From JAUILH01 sp965230535 (lineage in GTDB: Bacteria; Bacteroidota; Bacteroidia; Flavobacteriales_D; JAUILH01): DNA of 64,000 nucleotides. A program made the position numbers and the translations under genes. The notes beneath the pieces were generated by a model. It had not been told where the DNA came from. It did no database searches and saw only the letters and a list, made by a program, of their open reading frames with translations. Below, one piece after another: positions 1 through 8,700 of this stretch (position 1 is its first letter; every line of letters starts with the position of its first letter). The DNA lies in the NCBI GenBank assembly GCA_965230535.1, contig OZ246009.1, positions 2,170,001 to 2,234,000 of the forward strand, read 5' to 3'.

Positions 1-671
1 AGTGCTTTTTCCTCTTCATTAGTAGATTTTCCAAGGAAATTTCCAACGTGAGTTAAGTGTTTTTGCCCCCACATATAAACCAATAAACCAAGTAACATTC
101 CAATACCGGCTAATCCAAATCCATAGTGCCATCCGTAATCTTCATGTTGACCAACATATCCAACTATAATTGCAGCTAAAAATGCACCAACATTAATCCC
201 TATATAAAAGAGTGTGAATCCTTTGTCTCGTCGAATGTCTCCTTGTTTATACAAGCCCCCAACCATGGTGGAAATATTTGGTTTTAGCATGCCTACACCA
301 AAAATGATCAATGCTAAGCCCGAGTAGAATGCCCACACCGCTTCAATGGCAAGAATACCATGTCCTGCAACCAGGATCAAGGCGCCGTACATGACCGATT
401 TTTTCTGGCCTAAAAATTTATCTGCAATAATACCTCCAGGGATAGACATTACGTACACCAGCATAGTGTACCAACCGTATAATGCTAAGGACTCTGCATT
501 GGTCCAACCAAGCCCACCATCACCAATTGATGAAGACATGTACAATACCAACAATGCACGCATCCCATAGTAGGAAAATCTTTCCCACATTTCGGTAAAG
601 AATAATACAAACAGACCAATTGGGTGTCCCAAAAAAGTTTTTTCTTTTGTGGTATCTAACACAGTACTCAT
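1..671 (-). CDS. Peptide MFS transporter, POT/PTR family (partial, C-terminus off the window)
   Basis: This gene reads leftward from an ATG at 671 and is cut by the window edge after about 223 codons. The N-terminus (MSTVLDTTKEKTFLGHP) leads into the family signature ERFSYYGMRALLVLYM, the first transmembrane helix of proton-dependent oligopeptide transporters. It continues with SIPGGIIADKFLGQKKS, the loop 2-3 motif of the family. Members import di- and tripeptides across the inner membrane using the proton gradient. The remainder shows more hydrophobic segments. It lies divergently to an aminopeptidase gene, which fits a shared role in peptide use, but no shared regulation can be shown. Confidence 0.9.
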   Translation of the reverse strand, partial: MSTVLDTTKEKTFLGHPIGLFVLFFTEMWERFSYYGMRALLVLYMSSSIGDGGLGWTNAESLALYGWYTMLVYVMSIPGGIIADKFLGQKKSVMYGALILVAGHGILAIEAVWAFYSGLALIIFGVGMLKPNISTMVGGLYKQGDIRRDKGFTLFYIGINVGAFLAAIIVGYVGQHEDYGWHYGFGLAGIGMLLGLLVYMWGQKHLTHVGNFLGKSTNEEEKA

Positions 672-867
672 AAAATCAAATATTTAGTATCAATTTGTTT
701 ATAATGCGATAAAGATGTGACGCAGAATAAATCTTAGTTTAAGCGCAGCAAGATACTTATTTTTTTCTACCCATTCTCCTTAGATATTTAATCGGTAAAA
801 AAGCTGTTTTTAACGGTGGATTGTTACTTCTTATATAATCCTTAGGTCGGAAGCAAGCAGATTTGTG

Positions 868-875
868 TACTTTTG
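868..875 (+). promoter_or_regulatory. Bacteroidota -7 promoter box (TACTTTTG) for the M1 aminopeptidase
   Basis: TACTTTTG matches the Bacteroidota consensus TAnnTTTG. It lies 20 nt before the ATG at 896, predicting a leader of about 14 nt. It also overlaps the TTG at 863, the longer reading-frame start, which argues that 896 is the true start. No clear -33 TTG was found. Confidence 0.5.
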
Positions 876-895
876 TCGGCGCAAAGGAATTTTTT

Positions 896-2833
896 ATGAA
901 AAAAGCATTAATCTCTGCGAGCATCATTTCAATGGCCATTTTCGGCACTGCTTGCGACGATAAGAAAAAAGACTCCGAGGGAAAGGAAAAGTCTGAAAAA
1001 GAAGAAGTTGCTGAGAAGCCACAGAAAGAGGAAACACCTGTTAAAGAATCGGAAGTTTCAAGAGATCCGCACAGTTTCTCTAATCCTTATGAGGTTGGTA
1101 CAAAGCACATTCATTTGGATATGGCTGTTGATTTCGAATCTAAAACCATTCATGGAATTGCTCGTTTGGACTTAATTCACCACGACAACCAGGGCAAATT
1201 CGTTTTTGATGCAAAGGGAATTGAAATTGCCGACATTCTTTTAGATGGTAAAGAAGAAGTAGAATACAAAATCATTGCTCAGGATGAGTTGTTGGGAATG
1301 GGATATCAGATTCCTGTTAAACCTGAGACTGAATTTGTTGAGATTCATTATAACACAACTGAGCATTCTGAAGCTTTGCAATGGTTAGACCCTAGTCAGA
1401 CAGCAGGGAAACAGCATCCTTACTTATTAACTCAGGGACAAGCTATTTTGACAAGAACATGGGTGCCATGTCAGGATTCTCCAACTCAAAGAATCACTTA
1501 TTCTGCTAAAGTAACTTGCGACAAAGATTTGATGGCGGTGATGAGTGCAAGTAACCCGGTTCGTAAAAACGACAGCGGAACTTACGAATTTGAAATGAAG
1601 CAGAGCATTCCTTGTTACTTATTGGCACTTGCTGTTGGTGATTTGGAATTCGCAGAGATTGGACCAAGAACTGGTGTTTACTCTGAACCTTCAATGTTAC
1701 AGGCTTCTCACTATGAATTTGGTGACATGGAGAAAATGTTGATTGCTGCAGAGCATTTATATGGTGAGTATAAGTGGGACAGATATGATGTAATTGTATT
1801 GCCTCCAAGTTTCCCTTATGGTGGAATGGAGAACCCGAGATTGACTTTCGCAACACCAACCATTCTTGCCGGAGATAAGTCTTTGGTGTCTTTGATTGCT
1901 CACGAAATGGCGCATTCATGGTCTGGAAACCTGGTAACAAATGCTACCTGGGATGATTTCTGGTTGAACGAAGGTTTCACTGTGTACTTTGAGAACAGAA
2001 TTATGGAAAAAGTATATGGTAAGGAGTATGCAGACATGTTATTATTATTAAGTCAGCAGGACTTAAGAGCTGAGATTGAAGATTTCAATGCAAACGACAA
2101 CATGAAAGACACGCATCTTAAATTGGAATTGGATGGTAGAAATCCGGAAGAAGGTCTAACTGCCATTGCTTACGATAAAGGTGCATTCTTCTTGAAGATG
2201 TTAGAAAGTAAAGTGGGAAGAGAGAAATGGGATACTTTCTTAAAGTCTTACTTCAACAAGCACCAGTTCCAAACAATGACTACTGAGCGTTTCTTAGCTT
2301 ATTTAGATGCTGAGTTGTTATCTAAGGGAGATTATGATGTGAACGTTGATGAGTGGGTTTACGGTGCAGGATTGCCAGCGAGCCATGTTGAGATCAAGAG
2401 TTCTAAGTTTGAAGAAGCTGAAAAAGCTATGGCCGACTTTAAAGGCGGAACAGCAGCTACAGAGGTTGCTCAAAACTCTGCAGAATGGTCTTTCCAACAA
2501 TCGCTACACTTTGTAAGGTTGATTGATGAAGAAATTACTGTAGAGCAAATGGGACAGCTTGACAAAGCGTTTAAGTTCACCAATTCCGGAAACAGTGAAG
2601 TATTGTCTGCATGGTTGGTTAAATCAATCGAAAGAGGCTACAAAGAAACTGATGAAAGAATCATCAACTTCTTAATGACAGTTGGTCGTGGTAAATTCTT
2701 AAGACCAATTTATGCTGCCTTGAAAGAGAACGGTAGAATGGAAGAGGCTTTGGAAATTTACGCTGAAGCGAAGAAAAACTATCACTCTGTATCCGTTGGT
2801 TGGATTGATGATGTCCTTCTGGCTGAAGAATAA
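896..2833 (+). CDS. M1 family metallopeptidase (aminopeptidase, LTA4-hydrolase type), lipoprotein
   Basis: A 645-residue zinc aminopeptidase that removes N-terminal residues from peptides. It begins with a lipoprotein signal peptide (MKKALISASIISMAIFGTAC; lipidated Cys at residue 20) followed by a charged Lys/Glu linker, so it should be anchored in the envelope. The family hallmarks are present: the exopeptidase motif GGMEN at residues 309-313, the zinc site HEMAH at 336-340, and NEG 18 residues later supplying the third ligand. The helical C-terminal part is of LTA4-hydrolase type. The reading frame stays open to a TTG at 863, but the ATG at 896 starts a perfect signal peptide and lies downstream of a good promoter box. 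A terminator follows. Confidence 0.93.
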   Translation: MKKALISASIISMAIFGTACDDKKKDSEGKEKSEKEEVAEKPQKEETPVKESEVSRDPHSFSNPYEVGTKHIHLDMAVDFESKTIHGIARLDLIHHDNQGKFVFDAKGIEIADILLDGKEEVEYKIIAQDELLGMGYQIPVKPETEFVEIHYNTTEHSEALQWLDPSQTAGKQHPYLLTQGQAILTRTWVPCQDSPTQRITYSAKVTCDKDLMAVMSASNPVRKNDSGTYEFEMKQSIPCYLLALAVGDLEFAEIGPRTGVYSEPSMLQASHYEFGDMEKMLIAAEHLYGEYKWDRYDVIVLPPSFPYGGMENPRLTFATPTILAGDKSLVSLIAHEMAHSWSGNLVTNATWDDFWLNEGFTVYFENRIMEKVYGKEYADMLLLLSQQDLRAEIEDFNANDNMKDTHLKLELDGRNPEEGLTAIAYDKGAFFLKMLESKVGREKWDTFLKSYFNKHQFQTMTTERFLAYLDAELLSKGDYDVNVDEWVYGAGLPASHVEIKSSKFEEAEKAMADFKGGTAATEVAQNSAEWSFQQSLHFVRLIDEEITVEQMGQLDKAFKFTNSGNSEVLSAWLVKSIERGYKETDERIINFLMTVGRGKFLRPIYAALKENGRMEEALEIYAEAKKNYHSVSVGWIDDVLLAEE

Positions 2834-2854
2834 GATCTAAAATATTTGATGGAG

Positions 2855-2888
2855 ATGCCTGTTTCAAGTTTGGAGCAGGCATTTTTTT
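2855..2888 (+). terminator. Rho-independent terminator after the M1 aminopeptidase
   Basis: Inverted repeat ATGCCTG (2855-2861) / CAGGCAT (2876-2882) with a 14-nt loop, followed directly by a T run on the + strand. It is 22 nt past the aminopeptidase stop. Confidence 0.75.
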
Positions 2889-2891
2889 GCA

Positions 2892-3293
2892 TTAAACTTT
2901 GGCTCTCAAAACTGCCATGTCACCTGACCCTAACTGGTAATCCAGATCAGAAATAAAAGAATCGATTGGACCAATTTTATTTTCAATCAAAATCAGAATG
3001 TCAGCCAAATCCCAATAGTAGGTTCTAAGTTCCCTGCTTAAATCAACGTTGTTTTCTTTGCACCAATCCAGATAATCAGTAGAATCTTTATAGATCTCCA
3101 GTGTTCTCAGCATCATGTAAAAATGGAGCAGAGGATTGTCAATTTTTAAATCCTCATATTCATCATCTACTAATAACTCAAATGAAAGATCAGCTATTGT
3201 AATTTTAAGACTATAAAGCCCTGAAAAGTGTCGGGATGCTTTCCCGAAAACGGGAGATAGTTTGTTATAAAGCGCTTGAAGCTGTGAGTTCAC
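2892..3293 (-). CDS. Hypothetical protein, 133 aa
   Basis: I do not recognise this family. The protein is soluble, acidic and mostly helical by appearance, with no signal peptide or membrane segment. Features include a run of acidic residues (LLVDDEYEDLKIDNP) and aromatic-rich helices (LHFYMMLRTLEIYKDSTDYLDW). Its start lies 9 nt after the stop of the RibB-type gene on the same strand, so it is probably the last gene of the operon running from 8630 leftward. The tight spacing and compositional fit support it being a real gene. A riboflavin-related job would be a guess from position only. Confidence 0.7.
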   Translation of the reverse strand: MNSQLQALYNKLSPVFGKASRHFSGLYSLKITIADLSFELLVDDEYEDLKIDNPLLHFYMMLRTLEIYKDSTDYLDWCKENNVDLSRELRTYYWDLADILILIENKIGPIDSFISDLDYQLGSGDMAVLRAKV

Positions 3294-3302
3294 AGGGCAA
3301 AT

Positions 3303-4433
3303 TTAAACCGCACTGTGTTCCATCAGGTTAATTGTACTACAAACCTCCAATCCAAATCCAAGGTTGATGTGTTTGGCCTTTGTGTTTGATGTGATCAATT
3401 GCATTTTTCTAACACCTAATTCACGAATAATCTGTGCACCAACTCCATAATCTCTGTTGTCCATTTTTAGTGGCAACTTACTTGGGTCAAGACTACCGGT
3501 TTTCTTCATGGTCTCTAGAGTTTGCACCAAATTGTGATCCTTGTTATGCTGATTCATGATCACAATTAAACCTTTACCATGGTTGCCAATGTAGCGCATC
3601 ACATCCTGAAGAGAAGGACTGTAATTATTGTCCAAAACCGATTTAAGGTCGTTGAAAAGGGTAGAAGAGTGCACTCTAACCGGAACTTCATCACTTTCGT
3701 TCCAATTTCCCATTCTTAATGTTAAGTGCGTATCGTCAGTTGTAGTTTGCTCAAAGGCCTGAAGTGTGAACTGACCAAATGGCGTCTCCAGTTGAATCTC
3801 TGATTTACCTTCAATCAAACTCTCGTTTTCCAAACGGTATTTAATCAAATCAGCGATAGAGATGATCTTTAGGTCAAATCGCTCAGCTATTTTCAATAAC
3901 TCAGGCAATCTGGCCATGGTACCATCTTCATTCATGATTTCCACAATCACTCCGGCAGGTTCAAATCCGGCCAGCTTTGCCAAATCCACAGCAGCTTCTG
4001 TGTGTCCCATTCTTCTGAGTACACCACCAGACTTAGCTCTAAGTGGAAAAATATGTCCGGGCTTACCCAATTCCTCAGGTTTGATGTTAGGATCTATCAA
4101 CGCCTTGACAGTTTTGGAGCGGTCACTGGCAGAAATACCAGTTGTACAGCCATAACCAATTAAATCTACGGATACCGTAAATGGTGTTTCATAAGCAGCT
4201 GAATTGGTGTTTACCATCAATTCTAATCCCAATTCATCACATCTTTCCTCAACCAAAGGTGCGCAAATCAAGCCTCTGCCATGTGTGGCCATAAAGTTGA
4301 TCATTTCAGGAGTGACGCAATTTGCCGCTGCCACAAAGTCACCTTCATTTTCCCGATCTTCATCATCTACAACAATGATGACCTTTCCCAACTTAATGTC
4401 ACTTATGGCTTCTTCTATAGAATTTAATCTCAC
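3303..4433 (-). CDS. ribB: 3,4-dihydroxy-2-butanone-4-phosphate synthase with a degenerate GTP cyclohydrolase II domain (RibBX-like)
   Basis: The N-terminal ~200 residues are a convincing RibB: the metal/substrate motif DDEDRENEGD, the segment GGVLRRMGHTEAAVDLA and the GVIVEIMNEDGTMAR block are intact. It should make the four-carbon precursor of riboflavin from ribulose 5-phosphate. The C-terminal ~170 residues align with GTP cyclohydrolase II (RibA), but the zinc-binding cysteines are missing. Where RibA has RVHSxC...CDC, this protein has RVHSSTLFNDLKSVLDN, without any Cys. The domain is therefore expected to be inactive as a cyclohydrolase. The genome should carry a separate RibA. The start lies 20 nt downstream of a glycosyltransferase stop, with its own -7 box. 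Confidence 0.88.
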   Translation of the reverse strand: MRLNSIEEAISDIKLGKVIIVVDDEDRENEGDFVAAANCVTPEMINFMATHGRGLICAPLVEERCDELGLELMVNTNSAAYETPFTVSVDLIGYGCTTGISASDRSKTVKALIDPNIKPEELGKPGHIFPLRAKSGGVLRRMGHTEAAVDLAKLAGFEPAGVIVEIMNEDGTMARLPELLKIAERFDLKIISIADLIKYRLENESLIEGKSEIQLETPFGQFTLQAFEQTTTDDTHLTLRMGNWNESDEVPVRVHSSTLFNDLKSVLDNNYSPSLQDVMRYIGNHGKGLIVIMNQHNKDHNLVQTLETMKKTGSLDPSKLPLKMDNRDYGVGAQIIRELGVRKMQLITSNTKAKHINLGFGLEVCSTINLMEHSAV

Positions 4434-4448
4434 AACAATACTTTTTTA

Positions 4449-4456
4449 CAAAGTTA
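4449..4456 (-). promoter_or_regulatory. Candidate -7 box (TAACTTTG) for the RibB-type gene
   Basis: On the minus strand TAACTTTG matches TAnnTTTG exactly, 15 nt before the ATG at 4433. It overlaps the last codons of the upstream glycosyltransferase. It would give an internal operon promoter with a very short leader. No clear -33 element was seen. Confidence 0.4.
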
Positions 4457-5617
4457 CGATTTTAATAGCTGTTCGAGGAGTTTGTTGTTTTGTTCCCAGG
4501 AATAATTCTGCTCGATAAATAATCTAGCTCTTTTTACCATTTTATCGGCTTCTTCCGGATTGTCAAAAATCCATTGAATTCTGTCAACATACTCTTCTGG
4601 GGTATTGGCAATTAGCAGATGTTCGTTTTCAATGGCTCCAATGGCATTGTTGGCCATAGAACTGATGACGCAGGGAACTTCAAGACTCATGGCTTCCAGT
4701 ATTTTATTTTGCAGACCAGTATTGATGAGCATGGGGGCTATAAAAATTTTAGCTGAGCAATAAGCTTCTCTCAGGTCATTCACCCAACCACCAATTTGAA
4801 CCTGATCGCTGGCCAATTCCTGCACTTTAGGATGTGGATTGGTCCCGGAAAGCAAGACCTTTAATTTTAAATTCTGCTCCAGAGCTTTTGGAAGTATTTC
4901 TTTAGCAATGTAAATGGCACTGGTCACATTTGGCGGGTAATTCATATTACCATGGAATACCAAATCGTGAATTTTAGGCACATCCAGATGTCTGAGTTTA
5001 TGAATATCTACACCATTTCTAATCACAGCAATTGATTTTCTTTTTGGATGATAAATCAATTCCCTGTCTTGTTCTGAAATAATGGAGTGCTGATCGAAAT
5101 AGTCGAAGATGACATTTTCATATTTGGTCAAACGTTTCCCCTCAAGTGCATAGAGTTGTTTCATTGGGAATTTACTCTCTGAGCTCATTCTGTGCATTCC
5201 GGTTGACAGCGCATCCATGTAGTCTATCGTTTTCCGGGTCTTAAATCTGTCCTTTACGTATTCTGTGGTACGGATTAGCTGACAGAAGATATGATCGGGT
5301 TCAATTCTATCGAGTTCTTTGTGGAGACGTCTTTTTACAGCTGATGAGAAGAACATGGCCACCTGGATTGGGCGGCTTCCAAACAAAGACACAAAAGCTT
5401 TTAATTTCTGCTTCCAGGCTTGAATTTTATAGACGTGAACTTCTTTACAAAAGGATTTTAAATCCGCCATGTGCGCATCATCCACTTCAGAAGGATTCAG
5501 ACAAAACAGATACACATCATGATTTTGGGCCAGGTCTTTAACTTGATAATACGCCCTTAGCTTATCTCCTTTGTCAAGAGGCAGAGGAAATCTGGATAAA
5601 ATGCAGACTAGCTTCAT
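4454..5617 (-). CDS. Glycosyltransferase, GT4/group 1 type
   Basis: A 387-residue GT-B fold enzyme. The N-terminal Rossmann half opens with MKLVCILSRFPLPLDKGDKLRAYY, typical of the sugar transferases that begin with a proline/glycine loop after strand 1. The C-terminal half carries FHGNMNYPPN and FIAPMLINTGLQNKILEAMSLEVPCV, the nucleotide-sugar binding region with the E-x7-E type motif (here NKILEAMSLEVP). It should transfer a sugar from an activated donor to a glycan or lipid acceptor on the cytoplasmic face. The start overlaps the stop of the next glycosyltransferase upstream as ATGA (5614-5617), so the two are translationally coupled. The acceptor is unknown. Confidence 0.87.
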   Translation of the reverse strand: MKLVCILSRFPLPLDKGDKLRAYYQVKDLAQNHDVYLFCLNPSEVDDAHMADLKSFCKEVHVYKIQAWKQKLKAFVSLFGSRPIQVAMFFSSAVKRRLHKELDRIEPDHIFCQLIRTTEYVKDRFKTRKTIDYMDALSTGMHRMSSESKFPMKQLYALEGKRLTKYENVIFDYFDQHSIISEQDRELIYHPKRKSIAVIRNGVDIHKLRHLDVPKIHDLVFHGNMNYPPNVTSAIYIAKEILPKALEQNLKLKVLLSGTNPHPKVQELASDQVQIGGWVNDLREAYCSAKIFIAPMLINTGLQNKILEAMSLEVPCVISSMANNAIGAIENEHLLIANTPEEYVDRIQWIFDNPEEADKMVKRARLFIEQNYSWEQNNKLLEQLLKS

Positions 5618-6813
5618 GCTTCTAACAAATCTTGGTAAAACTTGAGTAATTGTTCGATTAAGACCGTGTTGTTGTGATCTTTTCTAACGAGTTGAAGTGC
5701 ATTGTTGGTAATCTCATCGGTGAGCCCAACATCATTCGTCTTTAACATTTGCGCAGCAAAATCTTCAGGCGTATCACCGACCAGAATGTGCTTATTGTTT
5801 TCAAAATGAATTCCTTCTGCACCAACAGATGTAGAGATAATCGGAACCTTAAGCGCCATCCCTTCAATGATTTTCACTCTGATACCTCCGGCAGCCAGAA
5901 TGGGCACAATCATGGTACCTGCAGATTTGATGAATTCCTGAGCATTTTCAACTTCTCCGACTACTTTTAATCCCGGAATTTGTTTTTTAGAGAACTCTTC
6001 AGGAATGTTTCTTCCGGCGAGCAAGAATTCAGCTTCAGGTTCCTGAGCATGGTAAATTGGCCAAACTTTTTTCAAAAACCACTTAACGCCTTCGAAATTT
6101 GGCTTCCATTCCAAAGAGCCCAGATGAAAGAATGACTTTGGCTTGTAATTGACCGCAGGCTCATAATCGTTCATGTTCACTCCAAACGGAATGTTGATCG
6201 TCTTTAGACTTTCCTGAATGGCTTTGTATTTTTCTTCGTCTTCAAAACTAATGGAAACGAGTCCATCCACATCATTTAAGGTAGCCAGTTCGTAACGTTT
6301 TAACTGTTTGGCCAGAACTTTCAGATATGTCTTCTTTGCTCTGTTGCCGGACTTTAAGGCCAATCGCTCCCAGATCATGAACTCCAGATTATGGGACCTC
6401 AATACAATTTTGGCTTTAGACAATCTTCGAATGGTACCAATATAGGGTGTCACGAAAAGACTTTCCAGATGAATGATGTCGTACTTTTTACTTCTCAGAA
6501 TCTGAGTAAGCTTGATGTCAACGTCCGGCGTGAAAAATCTGGATACATTATAAGAGTCGGAAGTAATTAAACTGGAGAAGGCATCTACCATGTTCAGACT
6601 GGTATCTACATGAATTGCAGTGATGTCAATTTTGTCTCTGTAAGCTTCTGGTACCTCATCGTTTGTAAAAGGGTGCTTCTCTGTTTCAATGGTTAGGATA
6701 TCCAACTTCACGTCTTCACTATCTGCCAGACCACAGGAAATATTACTAATGGCAAGACATCCACCGTCTTTGGGTGGAAATGGAGGTTTATGACAGAGTT
6801 GGAGAATTCTCAT
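5614..6813 (-). CDS. Glycosyltransferase, GT4/group 1 type
   Basis: A 399-residue GT-B glycosyltransferase starting MRILQLCHKPPFPPKDGG, with a Gly/Pro-rich first loop. The C-terminal donor-binding half has FHLGSLEWKPNFEG and IVPILAAGGIRVKIIEGMAL, the latter holding the conserved acidic motif. The frame is open five codons further to 6828, but the ATG at 6813 is preferred because it overlaps the TGA of the LptF/G-type gene as ATGA, just as the downstream pair does. The coupling of two glycosyltransferases to an LptF-like permease suggests assembly of a lipopolysaccharide or other surface glycan. The sugar specificity cannot be read from the sequence. Confidence 0.86.
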   Translation of the reverse strand: MRILQLCHKPPFPPKDGGCLAISNISCGLADSEDVKLDILTIETEKHPFTNDEVPEAYRDKIDITAIHVDTSLNMVDAFSSLITSDSYNVSRFFTPDVDIKLTQILRSKKYDIIHLESLFVTPYIGTIRRLSKAKIVLRSHNLEFMIWERLALKSGNRAKKTYLKVLAKQLKRYELATLNDVDGLVSISFEDEEKYKAIQESLKTINIPFGVNMNDYEPAVNYKPKSFFHLGSLEWKPNFEGVKWFLKKVWPIYHAQEPEAEFLLAGRNIPEEFSKKQIPGLKVVGEVENAQEFIKSAGTMIVPILAAGGIRVKIIEGMALKVPIISTSVGAEGIHFENNKHILVGDTPEDFAAQMLKTNDVGLTDEITNNALQLVRKDHNNTVLIEQLLKFYQDLLEA

Positions 6814-8219
6814 TTTTTCTTTTTCCAAAAAATCAACTTTTTATAGAATTCTTTATCAAACAGAACAGAATCATTGTTGGCTTTCACCGACAAAAATAAT
6901 GCAATTGGTGTGAGTACAAAGGTGCTGAGCCAAACACCCATAAATGGAGATAATACGGTTTGTTTAGCGAGTTTTTCTCCCGTGATGCTCAACATGTAAT
7001 AAAACAGGAAGAATATGACTGCAAACATCACTGGATACCCAATTCCTCCTTTTTTGGCAATGGCTCCAAGCGGTGCGCCAATGAAGAATAGAACAAGAAT
7101 GGCTGCTGATAGAGAGAAAATTCTGTTTCTGGCTATGTCTACAAACACGATCAGTTCTTCAAGACGGAAAAGTTCCGTATCAATTTTACTATTCAGGTCG
7201 ACGATACTTTGTGTGACGACACGGTTGGCAATTGTGAAAACGTTCCTTCTCTGAATACTGTCTTTAGCTTCAAATTTAATTGGAGTAGGAGGTGCCTCTG
7301 CCATTTTGAGGTCGTTGGTGTCTCTAAATAGAAACAATTTATTCTTGAGAACGCTATTAGATCTTTTAATTACAGTAGCTCTGGCATCACTGAGTGAATC
7401 CGCATCCTGAGTTAGTTGTTCGTAGTTTTTGAATAAAAGTGACTCCTGATAACCTCCCAAATCCGTTCTTTGGAGCGTGAACTGACTTAAATCCATTGTA
7501 AGGCTGAGTCGTTTGAAATCAGTGTGTCTAAAAGGATTCTGAATCTTCTGTGCGCTATTTGGAACCAATTCTTCATCAGAAAAACCATCATAAAGCCTGA
7601 TGAGAAGTATTGCGCCATCCTTTGACTTAAGAATTTCGGCTTTCTCTGCATAGATCTCACGCCATCTGTAACCCTGACCAACAGTCATGTCGGAGATAAT
7701 GATGTCCTCAAAGTGGCTTTCATCAATCTTTTTACCGATATAAATTGAGTGATCGGGAATGTCGTTAAAGTATTCTCCTTCTTTAAAGTTGAGTGTGGTC
7801 TTCTGATTAGCAATGTCACTCACCAAAACACGCATTTTAAAATGGGCGGATGGCCAGGTGTAATTAGAGAAAAAGAAACCTCCTACACTCATGAAGAATA
7901 CCAGGGTTGTTAAAGGAAGAAAAATTCTGAAGAGAGAAATTCCTGCTGATTTCATAGCAGTGAGCTCACTTTGCTCACCAAATCTTCCAAAAACCATGAT
8001 AGAACTTAGCAGAACAGCTAAGGGTAGTGCCATTGGAATCAAATCGGCAGAAGCATACAACAACAACTCAAATATGATGTCATTGCCCAGACCTTTACCC
8101 ATCAAATCGTCAATGTACTTCCAAAGAAACTGCATGATCAGAAAGACCATAGAAATGCAGAAGGTAGCCATAAATGGACCTATAAACGACTTAATGATCA
8201 ACCAGTGAAGTTTCTTCAC
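6810..8219 (-). CDS. LptF/LptG family permease (YjgP/YjgQ)
   Basis: A 469-residue inner-membrane protein of the lipopolysaccharide export ABC transporter. Two N-terminal hydrophobic segments and a third near residue 100 are followed by a large periplasmic beta-jellyroll-like domain (about residues 130-350). Three C-terminal membrane helices follow, including the family feature FSLSAAILVLFFIGAPLGAIAKKGGIGYP. The opening MKKLHWLIIKSFIGPFMATF is typical of the family. It would work with the LptB ATPase (not in this window) to pull LPS out of the inner membrane. Bacteroidota often carry LptF and LptG far apart; the sequence alone does not say which of the two this is. The end overlaps the downstream glycosyltransferase start. 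Confidence 0.9.
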   Translation of the reverse strand: MKKLHWLIIKSFIGPFMATFCISMVFLIMQFLWKYIDDLMGKGLGNDIIFELLLYASADLIPMALPLAVLLSSIMVFGRFGEQSELTAMKSAGISLFRIFLPLTTLVFFMSVGGFFFSNYTWPSAHFKMRVLVSDIANQKTTLNFKEGEYFNDIPDHSIYIGKKIDESHFEDIIISDMTVGQGYRWREIYAEKAEILKSKDGAILLIRLYDGFSDEELVPNSAQKIQNPFRHTDFKRLSLTMDLSQFTLQRTDLGGYQESLLFKNYEQLTQDADSLSDARATVIKRSNSVLKNKLFLFRDTNDLKMAEAPPTPIKFEAKDSIQRRNVFTIANRVVTQSIVDLNSKIDTELFRLEELIVFVDIARNRIFSLSAAILVLFFIGAPLGAIAKKGGIGYPVMFAVIFFLFYYMLSITGEKLAKQTVLSPFMGVWLSTFVLTPIALFLSVKANNDSVLFDKEFYKKLIFWKKKK

Positions 8220-8243
8220 CTCTTAAAATATATGTTGGTAAAA

Positions 8244-8630
8244 CTAGGCGCCTAAAACGTGTGCTAATTCATTTAACTGACTGTCCCAAAGATCTCTGGC
8301 CTCATCTACCTCATCTTCTTCTGCATGGTCTGTTACCAATACAGCCACATCCTTGGTAAGTGGATCAATTTGAATTCTCATTTCAAAGAAATACTTGCTA
8401 TCTTCTCCATCGTCCAGCCATCTGAACTTGATATACTCGTTATTTTTCTTAGTCAGTAAGGTCGCTTTTTCTTCACTTCCGTCCCACAGAAAGGTGTATA
8501 CATCTCCTCTAATGTTCACGTCATCAGCAAACCACTCAGACAAACCACTAGGGGTACTTAACATATTATATAAAACCTTGGTAGAGGTTCTTATTGGGAA
8601 TTCCAATTCATATTTTATTTTCTCCGCCAT
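8244..8630 (-). CDS. START-like (SRPBCC/AHSA1-type) domain protein
   Basis: A 128-residue single-domain protein. The pattern FPIRTSTKVLYNMLSTPSGLSEWFADDV is the opening of helix-grip SRPBCC proteins, in which a beta strand precedes two helices ending in the W-FAD motif. The Trp/Asp-rich strands FLWDGSEEKA and IKFRWLDD continue the fold. Such proteins bind hydrophobic ligands or act as chaperones; the specific ligand is unknown. It is the first gene of the leftward operon, 24 nt before the LptF/G start. The function in that operon is not apparent. Divergent from the methyltransferase at 8701 with a 70-nt shared intergenic region. Confidence 0.75.
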   Translation of the reverse strand: MAEKIKYELEFPIRTSTKVLYNMLSTPSGLSEWFADDVNIRGDVYTFLWDGSEEKATLLTKKNNEYIKFRWLDDGEDSKYFFEMRIQIDPLTKDVAVLVTDHAEEDEVDEARDLWDSQLNELAHVLGA

Positions 8631-8700
8631 CTCCTAAAATTAATTCATAAATTCGCCCTCACAATTGCAGTTTCGCAATATAGTAAAATAAACACAAAAA

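Noticed and set aside
1506..1940. Minus-strand frame of 144 codons opposite the aminopeptidase
   Set aside because: It is a shadow of the M1 peptidase reading frame, which has clear family motifs.
3241..3256. TTCCCG-AAAA-CGGGAG resembling the regulatory dyad
   Set aside because: It lies inside a coding region, has a 4-nt spacer and different arms, and is far from any start codon.
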